Shown: positions 16,102-23,960 of the stretch, in pieces | Layout of the letters: every line of letters starts with the position of its first letter | Numbering within the stretch: the stretch's first letter is position 1 | Assembly: GCA_016872175.1 (NCBI GenBank) | Contig: VHBA01000009.1 | Coordinates: forward strand, 1-57,058 | From: Sphingomonadales bacterium | Lineage (GTDB): Bacteria; Bacteroidota; Bacteroidia; NS11-12g; UBA955 | Reading direction: 5' to 3' | DNA: 57,058 nt | Translations under genes and position numbers: made by a program | The notes under the pieces: model-generated | The model's database searches: none | Seen by the model: the letters and a program-made list of their open reading frames with translations, nothing else | What the model was told of the DNA's origin: nothing

Positions 16102-16200
16102 ATGAACACACAAACCCGCACACCCAAGGAATCGCAAACCTTGTTTACGCCCAAACGCCGTTCAGATAAAGGTCCTGTTCAAAAAGCAGCCGGCACCTAA
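16102..16200 (+). CDS. Candidate 32-residue basic peptide with strong Shine-Dalgarno
   Basis: An ATG with AGGAGG five bases upstream opens a 32-codon frame ending TAA. The peptide is basic, Thr/Lys/Arg-rich and without hydrophobic stretches ([11 protein letters not shown]... TPKRRSDKG...), so not a membrane or toxin-like helix; it may be disordered or RNA-binding. The stop overlaps the end of the convergent prfA gene by four bases. A perfect hairpin lies directly upstream (16063-16084). I do not recognise the sequence. Evidence for translation rests on the ribosome site and spacing only; without conservation data it could be chance. Confidence 0.45.
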   Translation: MNTQTRTPKESQTLFTPKRRSDKGPVQKAAGT

Positions 16201-17267
16201 ACGCCGCCTTCTTTCATGCGTTCGGCGTTTTCCGCTACCTGCAATGCATGAATAATTTCTTCCAAATCCCCATTCATAACGGCATTGAGGTTATATACCG
16301 TCAGCCCGATGCGGTGATCTGTTAGCCTGCTTTGGGGAAAATTATATGTTCTGATTTTGGCGCTACGGTCGCCGGTGCTAACCAGTGTTTTTCGGCGTTT
16401 GGTTACCTCTTCCATTCGCTTGTTGTATTCGGCTTCATAAAGCCGCGTTCTGAGCATGTTCATCGCTTTTTCGCGGTTGCCGAGCTGGGTCCTTTCTGTT
16501 TGGCAAATTACCACTGTACCCGTGGGAATATGGGTAAGCATCACCTTGGTTTCCACTTTGTTTACGTTCTGCCCACCCGCTCCGCCACTTCGGGCTGTTT
16601 CCATTTTTACATCTGCTTCGCGCAACTCAAAATCAAATTCTTCCGCTTCCGGCATAACCGCCACCGTAGCGGCGCTTGTGTGCACGCGGCCCTGGCTTTC
16701 GGTGGCGGGAACGCGCTGAACGCGGTGCACACCACTTTCATATTTTAAAATCCCATATGAGTCTTCGGCGTCTACCTCCAAAACAATTTTGTTATAGCCA
16801 CCCATGCTGCCTTCTACCAAATCCACCACGTTCACGGCCCAGTTTTTTTGATCGCAGTAGCGCTGATACATACGGGCCAGGTCGCCTGCAAACAAAGAAG
16901 CTTCGTCTCCGCCGGTACCAGACCGTATTTCAATTACTGCTTTTTTAGCGTCTTCGGGGTCTTGTGGCAGCAACAGCAAGCGTATCGCTTCCTCCAGGCC
17001 GGGTAGTTTGTTTTCTATCTCCTCCACACTTTCCTTGGCAAGGTCACGCAGGTCTTTGTCTTTTTCGTTCTTGAGAATATCGCGGGCCTCCTGAAGTTCC
17101 TTAGTGAGTTTTTTATACAGGTGGTTAGCCACTGATACCGGCTGCAGGGATTTGTACTCTTTGTTTAATTGGGTAAACCGCTTTCTGTTTGAAACCACCT
17201 CTGGGCTGCTCAGCAGTTGCTCAACCTCTATAAAACGGGCGTTCAGGGCTTCGAGTTTATCCAGCAT
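16197..17267 (-). CDS. prfA: Peptide chain release factor 1
   Basis: Terminates translation at UAA and UAG. The 356-residue protein has the PAT anticodon-mimic tripeptide in RVPATES and the GGQ peptidyl-hydrolysis motif in [16 protein letters not shown], plus the [17 protein letters not shown] segment of domain 2. The start is ATG 17267 ([12 protein letters not shown]); an open frame extends to 17468 but covers the upstream gene. That ATG overlaps the stop codon of the preceding gene as TAATG, implying translational coupling in the pheS-lpxH-propeller-prfA operon. Confidence 0.95.
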   Translation of the reverse strand: MLDKLEALNARFIEVEQLLSSPEVVSNRKRFTQLNKEYKSLQPVSVANHLYKKLTKELQEARDILKNEKDKDLRDLAKESVEEIENKLPGLEEAIRLLLLPQDPEDAKKAVIEIRSGTGGDEASLFAGDLARMYQRYCDQKNWAVNVVDLVEGSMGGYNKIVLEVDAEDSYGILKYESGVHRVQRVPATESQGRVHTSAATVAVMPEAEEFDFELREADVKMETARSGGAGGQNVNKVETKVMLTHIPTGTVVICQTERTQLGNREKAMNMLRTRLYEAEYNKRMEEVTKRRKTLVSTGDRSAKIRTYNFPQSRLTDHRIGLTVYNLNAVMNGDLEEIIHALQVAENAERMKEGGV

Positions 17268-18055
17268 TAGTGAGTGTGCAAAATTAGTCCCGATGTTATT
17301 TCTATCAACAGGTGGCTTCCACGCACCGACAGCAATTTGCCCGGAGTGTTGTTTTTCATTTGTTGTCTGGCCCGGGGCTGTCGCTTGCCCTGTCCTTTGA
17401 AAGATTCTGTCATTGACAACCCGTCTTCGTTCATTAATACCAATCTGTCGTTTACCAAATCCACACAAACACCCTCTTTTGCAGGCAATTCTGCCAGTAT
17501 ATTCAGGTTTATATTTAGAATGAGCGTAGTGTTTTGAGGTGTTGTTATCGCCACCAACCTGCCATTATCCAGAATAGGAGCGGCTTTGCGTGTTTTGTTT
17601 CCCTTGGCACAAAGCACCATGCTTTCTTGGATAACAACACCGCTGCGGTCGGTTTTTTTGAGCGTGCTGCTGTTGTCGTCAAAAAGCCACACCATACCAT
17701 CATTGGATCTGCCAAACCCACCGGGTTTTATATTGTTTTGCGACAATAGCGAAATGGCTGCTGTGGTGTTTAGGTTATTGTCTGTTATCAGCAACATACC
17801 GCTGTTTTGGAAGAATAGCATCGGTTCTACCGGGTTGTCGGCATCTAGTATTGCTCCTTCACCGTACTGTGCCACAGAGTTACAAATACTGGTTTTTTGC
17901 GGGCTTATTTTACAAAATGTGTAAGCCGAATCCACCACATACACATTACCCTTCATGTCTATATCCGCGGCTACCACCCTGCCTGTAACCGGCAATGTGT
18001 CAATTGTTGCAGTCTGTGTCATTGCTGCACAAAAAACATAGATTAAGCCTGTCAT
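17267..18055 (-). CDS. Secreted protein of unknown function, beta-propeller-like
   Basis: 262 residues with a short N-terminal hydrophobic segment ([12 protein letters not shown]) that could be a signal peptide. The rest has repeated units of the type '[17 protein letters not shown]', '[17 protein letters not shown]' and '[17 protein letters not shown]', each a strand pair with a central aromatic or Asp, as in NHL/SMP-30-like propellers, but I could not count blades with confidence. The C-terminal 60 residues contain a basic stretch ([17 protein letters not shown]). Start and stop overlap both neighbours (ATGA with lpxH, TAATG with prfA). Confidence 0.65.
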   Translation of the reverse strand: MTGLIYVFCAAMTQTATIDTLPVTGRVVAADIDMKGNVYVVDSAYTFCKISPQKTSICNSVAQYGEGAILDADNPVEPMLFFQNSGMLLITDNNLNTTAAISLLSQNNIKPGGFGRSNDGMVWLFDDNSSTLKKTDRSGVVIQESMVLCAKGNKTRKAAPILDNGRLVAITTPQNTTLILNINLNILAELPAKEGVCVDLVNDRLVLMNEDGLSMTESFKGQGKRQPRARQQMKNNTPGKLLSVRGSHLLIEITSGLILHTH

Positions 18056-18798
18056 GTTAAATTCTCCCAGCCCTTCAGCTGCATGTTTTCACCGTCAAAA
18101 ACAGCATATCTTTTCTCATGCATCCACTCGCCCAAGTTTATGTAGCGGCTGTTTTCGCCGAGGTTAATGTCCAGCGCAAGGTGACGGTGCCCGAAAACAA
18201 AGAAATCTATGTGCTGTTTTTTTAGGTGTTCTTTGGCGAAACCGGTCAAAAATTCTTTGTCATCACCCAGGTAGGTTTCAAAACGTCCTTTCTGCTGTAT
18301 GCGACTTTTTCTACTCAAAAAATTGGCCAGCGATATGCCAATGTTTGGGTGTAAAAAACCAAACAGCGCCTGACAAACACGGCTTCTGAAAATTTTTCTC
18401 AGTATTTTGTATCCGTGTTCTCCGGGGCCCAAACCGTCACCATGGTGCAGATAAAACGTTTTTTGGTTTCTTTCAATAATTATTTCATCAGAAACGGTTT
18501 TTACCCCACATTCTTTCTCCAGGTATCCGAACATCCACATATCGTGGTTGCCTTTAAAAACCGTGACTGGAATTCCTTTATCTGTAATGTAAGCGATGGT
18601 ACCAAGCAGGCGAACAAATCCCTTGGGAACCGCTTTTTTGTATTCAAACCAAAAATCAAAAATATCTCCCATCAGGTAAATTTCTGTGGCGTCTTTAGCC
18701 GCCATTTCCAGCCAAAGGCATATGCTTTTTTCCCTTTCCAGACTTGATGCCTGATCGGGTACACCCAGGTGAAAATCGCTGCTAAAATATATTTTCAC
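18052..18798 (-). CDS. lpxH: UDP-2,3-diacylglucosamine diphosphatase-type metallophosphoesterase
   Basis: Likely cleaves UDP-2,3-diacylglucosamine to lipid X in lipid A synthesis, at the inner face of the cytoplasmic membrane. The calcineurin-like metal ligands are all present: SDFHLG, MGDIFDFWFE, KGNHDMWMF, LHHGDGLG and FGHRHLAL, in the LpxH/LpxH2 order. 248 residues. The LpxH versus LpxH2 or LpxG distinction cannot be made by eye, so the symbol is provisional. Its stop overlaps the next gene (ATGA) and its start overlaps the pheS stop region, giving a compact operon. Confidence 0.85.
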   Translation of the reverse strand: MKIYFSSDFHLGVPDQASSLEREKSICLWLEMAAKDATEIYLMGDIFDFWFEYKKAVPKGFVRLLGTIAYITDKGIPVTVFKGNHDMWMFGYLEKECGVKTVSDEIIIERNQKTFYLHHGDGLGPGEHGYKILRKIFRSRVCQALFGFLHPNIGISLANFLSRKSRIQQKGRFETYLGDDKEFLTGFAKEHLKKQHIDFFVFGHRHLALDINLGENSRYINLGEWMHEKRYAVFDGENMQLKGWENLT

Positions 18799-19802
18799 AC
18801 GCCGCTGAATTGAGACAAAAGCCGTATGTCGTTGTGAAACAGATCACGAATATCCGAAATACCATATTTAAGCATGGTAATTCTATCTATTCCCATACCA
18901 AATGCATAACCCTGGTAAACTTCCGGGTCTATATTACACGCTTTTAGTACGTTGGGATGAACCATACCACAACCCAGCACCTCAAGCCAGCCGGTTCCTT
19001 TTGTTAATCTTCTTTTTTCTTCTGTGTCGGTACCTGCCCAAATGTCCATTTCAGCGCTGGGCTCTGTAAAAGGAAAATAACTGGACCTAAACCTTACCTG
19101 CGTTCCTTCTCCAAAAAACTGCTGAACGAAATAATACAAGGTTTGCTTAAGGTCGGCAAAAGAAACATCTTTGTCTATGTAAAGCCCTTCAATCTGGTGA
19201 AAAAAGCAATTGCTTCGGGCACTGATAGCTTCATTTCGGTATACACGACCAGGCATAACCAGGCGAATAGGCGGGGTTCTTTTCTCCATCTCTCTGATCT
19301 GCACGCTGCTTGTATGGGTTCTTAACACATGATTACCTATAAAAAACGTATCCTGCATATCGCGCGCCGGGTGGTCTTCCGCAAAATTTAGCGCACCGAA
19401 ATTATGCCTGTCATCTTCTATCTCCGGACCATCTGCAATATCAAAACCCAGTGAATAAAAAATGTCGCAAAGAGCATTCTCAACGATTTTTAAAGGATGA
19501 GAACTTCCAAAATGTGAAGCATTTATGGGTAAGGTAGTATCGAAGGTTTGCGCTGAGCCTGAATCAGCTGAAAATTTTTCTTTAAAAACCCTAAAAACCT
19601 CTTCCAGCCTTGATTTTAAAGCATTAAGCGGTTTACCTACAGCCTTTTTTTCTACGCCTGGCAGGTTTTTGAAAGCATCCATCAATACCTGAATTCTTCC
19701 TTTTGAAGAAAGGTAAGTCAAACGAAACTGCTCCAGTGCGGCGGCATCCGCAAAATCCGGCGATACTGTTTCCTTTTCTATTTTTTCTATTTCTTCAAGC
19801 AT
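18795..19802 (-). CDS. pheS: Phenylalanyl-tRNA synthetase alpha subunit
   Basis: Charges tRNA-Phe as part of the alpha2beta2 enzyme. 335 residues: N-terminal coiled coil (about 1-90), then class II motif 2 (GRVYRNEAISARSNCFFHQIEGLYID), FRSSYFPFTEPSAEMDIW, and motif 3 (GYAFGMGIDRITMLKYGISDIRDLFHNDIR). The substrate-selecting residue region around the GxGxxR motif reads normally (GMGIDR). A CAAAAGTA (minus strand TACTTTTG) lies eight bases before the ATG and is the probable -7 box of the four-gene operon. The beta subunit gene is not in the window. Confidence 0.95.
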   Translation of the reverse strand: MLEEIEKIEKETVSPDFADAAALEQFRLTYLSSKGRIQVLMDAFKNLPGVEKKAVGKPLNALKSRLEEVFRVFKEKFSADSGSAQTFDTTLPINASHFGSSHPLKIVENALCDIFYSLGFDIADGPEIEDDRHNFGALNFAEDHPARDMQDTFFIGNHVLRTHTSSVQIREMEKRTPPIRLVMPGRVYRNEAISARSNCFFHQIEGLYIDKDVSFADLKQTLYYFVQQFFGEGTQVRFRSSYFPFTEPSAEMDIWAGTDTEEKRRLTKGTGWLEVLGCGMVHPNVLKACNIDPEVYQGYAFGMGIDRITMLKYGISDIRDLFHNDIRLLSQFSGV

Positions 19803-20184
19803 TGTGATTACAAAAGTAAAAATAACCTTGGTTTTTTGTTACATCAACTTTTCCCTGTTGTCCCCAACCCAAATAATTAATATAATATAATCATTTTAAA
19901 AAAATAATATTATATATTAAATACAGCTGTGTGGAAATGTGGAATATATAATTTTATTTAGTTAATATATTTTGCTGTTTCGTCTTAAAAATCAATAACA
20001 GTAAACTTTTCAGTGGTTTTTTTATTTTTTAATTTACTTTATTTGCGTAGGGTATTATTAAATAATTGTTTGGGTTTTTCGGTTAAATACCACCTCTTTT
20101 TTACACTGTTTTGCATATTGACATAGTATGTGTTTTAATTTTCACGTGGAACAGAATCTTTGTTCACGCCTTATAATAGACGTT
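19803..20184. other. AT-rich gene-free gap with a parS-like site; candidate origin-proximal region
   Basis: 382 bases between pheS and the Big_5-type lipoprotein gene, with no plausible reading frame. Contents: the pheS -7 box (19811-19818, minus); a stretch from 19871 to 19923 with a single C at 19892 and no G, a possible duplex-unwinding element; a tandem TGTGGAAA/TGTGGAAT at 19930-19945 that resembles degenerate DnaA boxes; T-rich tracts; and a parS-like site at 20138-20153. No exact DnaA box (TTATCCACA) was found. An origin of replication is possible but not shown. Confidence 0.45.
20138..20153. other. parS-like site 1
   Basis: Core CACGTG with a GTGGAACA right arm; 13 of 16 bases match TGTTTCACGTGAAACA. 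It is intergenic, so coding constraint does not explain it. Confidence 0.65.
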
Positions 20185-21636
20185 TCAAGGTTTTTCCGAA
20201 GCTTTTATATCTAAATCAACACCCATATTTTCTTTAATTTTCAAAACAGGTAATTTTTTATAGTATTCCCCGTAACTGGGTTGCACGTCATTTATAACAG
20301 GACCATCCAATATTTTATTTCTATTGGCATCTTTATAATAGAATACATCATGATCGCCTGATAAAACCCAAAGGCGAATTTTTTCATTAGGAAGGATGTA
20401 ACCGGTATGTTTTTCTCCTGTATTCTTGTTTGTTATATGGATATATATTTCAATTGTTTCTTTATTGGTAATATTTAATGATGTATAGACAGGGATGTTT
20501 GTTTTAAAAGTGTCTTTTATTTCCTTTCCATCCGTTGTCATAAAATGAAAAGGTATTCGTATACTTCCTGTTTGGTTATTGCCAAACACTATCTGAATAA
20601 TATTATTTTGTTCGGTTTTGATCTCTGCTTTTAAAAAATTTTTATCTTTTGATAAATAATCTATGGTCTTTTCTGTCGGTGTTAAGATTGATTTGTTTCC
20701 AATCAAATGTATTTCCTGGAATGAATCTTTTAGAAAAGCGGGTTTCTTCCAGTGGTAAGACAATATATCTTTTTTGTTTTCAGGTTTTTTTGAAACGATA
20801 TAATTATTGGTATCCAGTGATAAAATAAAATAAAAGACAGAAGCACTATCTCCAATAAAAGTGTCTTTATAATTGATTATTTCTCTGCCATAAGGTGGAG
20901 GTAGATTACTTCCATAATAACCGAAACGTTCTTTTGAGTATTTTATTAAACCTATTTTTTGTGGTCCGGTATTATATAATAACACAATAGCACTGTCTTG
21001 TGTGCTTGTGTACGAAACCCCTGCAGCCTCACCCTTGTTCCACTGATTATCGCCATTCAAATCATTAAAAGCAACAACCCATAAAGAATCTTGCGGTAAC
21101 CCGGGGATATAAAAACGCATTGATTTATTAAGCAAACCTATATACGGGTTAGGTCCGACGGTTTTTATTTTAACTTTTTGTGTTTTTGGCTCTTCAACAA
21201 ACAAACATTTTCCTTCAACATTAAAAGTATCTAACGTTTTTCCTGTGCTAAAAAGAAAGGGCTTGTAAGTGCCCTGGTTGCCCTCATTCAAATCTTTAAC
21301 ACACTCGTTAAGTTGAACACTGTAGGTAGTGTTTTCTGAAAGGCTATTCTCAGTAAATTCAATTTTTATATAATTGTTTCCTGTTTTGTATGCAGGTTTT
21401 GTTTTGAGAGCGGGAGAAACAATTATCTGTTCTTTGGCATTGCTTACTGTTATGTTTTCATCAAACTTAAACACCACTGTTTTTGGTTTTAAGCCGATGC
21501 TTCTTTCTGTAGGGGTGGTTAAGACGATCTTTGGTGGGGTAATATCTTTACTTCCGCCTGTAGGCGTCACCGGATTGGCACATTGCCAAAGCAGCGCAGC
21601 GCAGGAACAAGCAATTATATATCCGTTTCTAATCAT
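20185..21636 (-). CDS. Ig-like (Big_5) domain lipoprotein
   Basis: 483 residues with a signal peptide and lipobox LLWQC (Cys19), then PVTPTGGSKDITPPKIVLTTP, a start shared by a family of Bacteroidota outer-membrane lipoproteins with an N-terminal Big_5/Ig-like domain (about 30-130: VFKFDENITV, YSVQLNECVKDLNEGN). The middle contains VVAFNDLNGDNQWNKGEAAG and the end contains HDVFYYKDANRNKILDGP, both resembling EF-hand-type calcium loops. Function unknown. Visibly richer in A+T than neighbouring genes. It overlaps mnmG by four bases (ATGA) and is the last gene of the operon. Confidence 0.8.
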   Translation of the reverse strand: MIRNGYIIACSCAALLWQCANPVTPTGGSKDITPPKIVLTTPTERSIGLKPKTVVFKFDENITVSNAKEQIIVSPALKTKPAYKTGNNYIKIEFTENSLSENTTYSVQLNECVKDLNEGNQGTYKPFLFSTGKTLDTFNVEGKCLFVEEPKTQKVKIKTVGPNPYIGLLNKSMRFYIPGLPQDSLWVVAFNDLNGDNQWNKGEAAGVSYTSTQDSAIVLLYNTGPQKIGLIKYSKERFGYYGSNLPPPYGREIINYKDTFIGDSASVFYFILSLDTNNYIVSKKPENKKDILSYHWKKPAFLKDSFQEIHLIGNKSILTPTEKTIDYLSKDKNFLKAEIKTEQNNIIQIVFGNNQTGSIRIPFHFMTTDGKEIKDTFKTNIPVYTSLNITNKETIEIYIHITNKNTGEKHTGYILPNEKIRLWVLSGDHDVFYYKDANRNKILDGPVINDVQPSYGEYYKKLPVLKIKENMGVDLDIKASEKP

Positions 21637-23498
21637 CTTCCAAAATAAACAAGCAACACAGAAATATCAGCAGGGTTTACACCACTTATGCGTGATGCCT
21701 GACCAAGGGTAGCCGGTTTTATCTTGTGCAGTTTTTCTCGTGATTCTTTACTAAGCGTGGTAAGTTTATGGTAATCAAAAGCGTCGGGTATTTTAACATC
21801 TTCCAACCTCTGCAACTTGTCTGCCATCTCTTGTTCTTTCTTGAGGTAGCTTTCATATTTAATATATGTTTCTGCTGCTTGTGCTGCTTCGTTAGAATGT
21901 TGTTCCAGTAAATCTTTTACATTTTCGATGTGCTTTATGTCTTCCAGCAAAACTTCGGGACGTAACATAAAACGTTTGTATCGCTGCTTTTCTGCAATAG
22001 GCGTAGTGCCTTTTTTTTGCAATATATTATTAGCAATATCAGTTTCAATGTTATTGCTTTCAAAATAGCCGAGTATTGCCGCAGACGATTGCTTTTTTTC
22101 TTCCAAAACGGTCATTCTTTCCCGGGATGCCAAACCCAACTCAAACCCTTTAGGAGTAAGGCGTTCGTCGGCATTGTCTTGTCTTAGTGTAATCCGGTAT
22201 TCAGCCCTTGAAGTAAACATTCTATAAGGCTCATCTGTGCCTTTGTTTACCAGGTCATCTATCAATACACCTATGTAGGCTTCGTTTCTTCCTAAAACAA
22301 AAGCATCCTGTTCTGTTACTTTTCTGTGAGCGTTTATGCCCGCCATCAAACCCTGACAAGCAGCTTCTTCGTAACCGGTAGTACCATTTATTTGCCCTGC
22401 AAAAAACAAGTTTTTTATTTGTTTGGTTTCAAGGCTAAGTTTTAATTGTGTAGGAGGGAAATAATCATATTCTATTGCGTATCCGGGTCTAAACACTTTA
22501 GCGTTTTCAAAACCAGGAATTTGTCTCAATGCTTTTAGTTGAACATGATCCGGCAGGCTGGTGGAGAATCCATTCACATACACTTCTATCGTGGTCCATC
22601 CTTCAGGCTCTACAAAAACCTGGTGACGATCTCTTTCCGCAAACCTATTAATCTTATCTTCTATACTGGGGCAATAACGTGGTCCCAACCCTTGAATGCT
22701 GCCATTGTACAGAGGGCTTTCATCGAAACCCTCGCGCAATATATCATGCACCGTATTATTGGTATAGGTTATATAACAGCTTCGTTGTTCTTTCAAGGAA
22801 GATGTTTCACGTGAAAAAGAAAATTTTGCAGGAGCGTCATCCCCTTTTTGTTCTTCCATGGCGGTGTAGTTTAGGCTGCGTCCATCAACACGGGGTGGCG
22901 TACCTGTTTTCATTCTGCCGGACACAAAACCCAAAGACTCCAATTGTCCGGTAATACCCAGAGACGCGCTTTCCCCCAATCTGCCACCGCCAAAATTCTT
23001 TTTCCCTATATGAATTAAACCATTAAGAAAAGTGCCACTGGTAAGAACAACTGTTTTGCCACTAATTTGCGCACCCATACCTGTTATTACACCGGTCGCA
23101 GTTCCGTTTTCTATTATCAGTTCTTTAACGGTATCTTGAAAAAAATCCATGTTTGGGGTGTTTTCAAGGGCAAGGCGCCATTCTTCAGCAAACCGCCAGC
23201 GATCACTTTGGGCCCTAGGGCTCCACATTGCTACACCTTTACTGCGGTTTAGCATGCGAAACTGAATCATAGTTTTATCGGTTATAATGCCCGACAAACC
23301 ACCCAGTGCATCAATTTCTCTGATAATTTGTCCTTTTGCCACACCACCCATAGCGGGGTTGCAGCTCATGCGTGCAATGGTTTCCATGTTCATGGTCACC
23401 AACATTACTTTACTGCCCATTTTAGCTGCAGCATGCGCGGCTTCACATCCGGCGTGTCCGCCACCTACCACAATGATATCGTATTCCCCTAAAAACAA
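21633..23498 (-). CDS. mnmG: tRNA uridine-5-carboxymethylaminomethyl modification enzyme MnmG (GidA)
   Basis: FAD enzyme that, with MnmE, installs the cmnm5 group at U34 of certain tRNAs. Seen: DIIVVGGGHAGCEAAHAAAKMG (FAD-binding GxGxxG), MSCNPAMGGVAKGQIIREIDALGG, KTGTPPRVDGRS, the Cys in GLGPRYCPSIEDK, GYEEAACQGLMAGINA, and the C-terminal helical domain ending ASRISGVNPADIS. The frame opens at TTG 23519, but TTG 23498 (M-F-L-G-E-Y-D) gives the normal 621-residue protein and excludes the parS site at 23502-23517. A second parS-like site is embedded in the coding sequence at 22803-22818. Confidence 0.94.
   Translation of the reverse strand: MFLGEYDIIVVGGGHAGCEAAHAAAKMGSKVMLVTMNMETIARMSCNPAMGGVAKGQIIREIDALGGLSGIITDKTMIQFRMLNRSKGVAMWSPRAQSDRWRFAEEWRLALENTPNMDFFQDTVKELIIENGTATGVITGMGAQISGKTVVLTSGTFLNGLIHIGKKNFGGGRLGESASLGITGQLESLGFVSGRMKTGTPPRVDGRSLNYTAMEEQKGDDAPAKFSFSRETSSLKEQRSCYITYTNNTVHDILREGFDESPLYNGSIQGLGPRYCPSIEDKINRFAERDRHQVFVEPEGWTTIEVYVNGFSTSLPDHVQLKALRQIPGFENAKVFRPGYAIEYDYFPPTQLKLSLETKQIKNLFFAGQINGTTGYEEAACQGLMAGINAHRKVTEQDAFVLGRNEAYIGVLIDDLVNKGTDEPYRMFTSRAEYRITLRQDNADERLTPKGFELGLASRERMTVLEEKKQSSAAILGYFESNNIETDIANNILQKKGTTPIAEKQRYKRFMLRPEVLLEDIKHIENVKDLLEQHSNEAAQAAETYIKYESYLKKEQEMADKLQRLEDVKIPDAFDYHKLTTLSKESREKLHKIKPATLGQASRISGVNPADISVLLVYFGR
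22803..22818. other. parS-like site 2, inside mnmG
   Basis: TGTTTCACGTGAAAAA, 15 of 16 matches to TGTTTCACGTGAAACA. It lies within mnmG codons for F-S-R-E-T. Confidence 0.75.
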
Positions 23499-23501
23499 AA
23501 T

Positions 23502-23517
23502 TGTTTCACGTGAAACC
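23502..23517. other. parS-like site 3, between ybeY and mnmG
   Basis: TGTTTCACGTGAAACC, 15 of 16 matches with only the last base deviating. It occupies most of the 24-base gap between the ybeY stop and the preferred mnmG start. Confidence 0.82.
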
Positions 23518-23522
23518 AAAAA

Positions 23523-23960
23523 TCACGCGTCCTTTTCAAGGTACAAATTTATGCAATATGTTTCGGCTTCGCGCATGGCTTGTTTGTCTTTTGCGGTTTT
23601 ATCCATGTAACCCAGCAAATGCAAAGCCCCGTGAAATAAAACACGCAGAAATTCTTCTTTGTAAGTAACACCAAACGAGATGGCATTTTCCTCTACACGT
23701 TCCAAAGAAATATAAAATTCACCTACAATTCCCTTGTTTTCGCTTAGGTCGAAGGTTATTATATCTGTGTAGGTGTCGTGGTTTAAAAATTGCCGGTTTA
23801 TTTTTAACAATGAAGCATCATCCATAAAAACAAACTGCAACGACTCAAAAAACATCCTTTTTTCTGTAGAAACGGTTTTAATTACAGAAACAAAATGATG
23901 TTTTGTTATTGCCGGGCGGTTTTTTCGTTTGCCAGAAAAATACACTTTTGGACTTCCCAT
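23523..23960 (-). CDS. ybeY: Endoribonuclease YbeY
   Basis: Single-strand RNase needed for 16S rRNA 3' maturation and ribosome quality control. 145 residues from ATG 23960 (GTG 23963 is also in frame). The signature region reads LFHGALHLLGYMDKTAKDK: the first two His ligands (HGxLHL) and GY are present, but the canonical third His of GYDH is replaced, reading GYMDK. The LNHDTYTDIITFDLSE segment is normal. The ATG overlaps the stop of the T9SS cargo gene (TGATG). Confidence 0.9.
   Translation of the reverse strand: MGSPKVYFSGKRKNRPAITKHHFVSVIKTVSTEKRMFFESLQFVFMDDASLLKINRQFLNHDTYTDIITFDLSENKGIVGEFYISLERVEENAISFGVTYKEEFLRVLFHGALHLLGYMDKTAKDKQAMREAETYCINLYLEKDA

Noticed and set aside
19803-20184. 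Firm call of oriC
   Set aside because: No exact DnaA box, and dnaA is not nearby. Reading G and C counts by eye in scattered lines gave no reliable skew change, so the call is left as a candidate.
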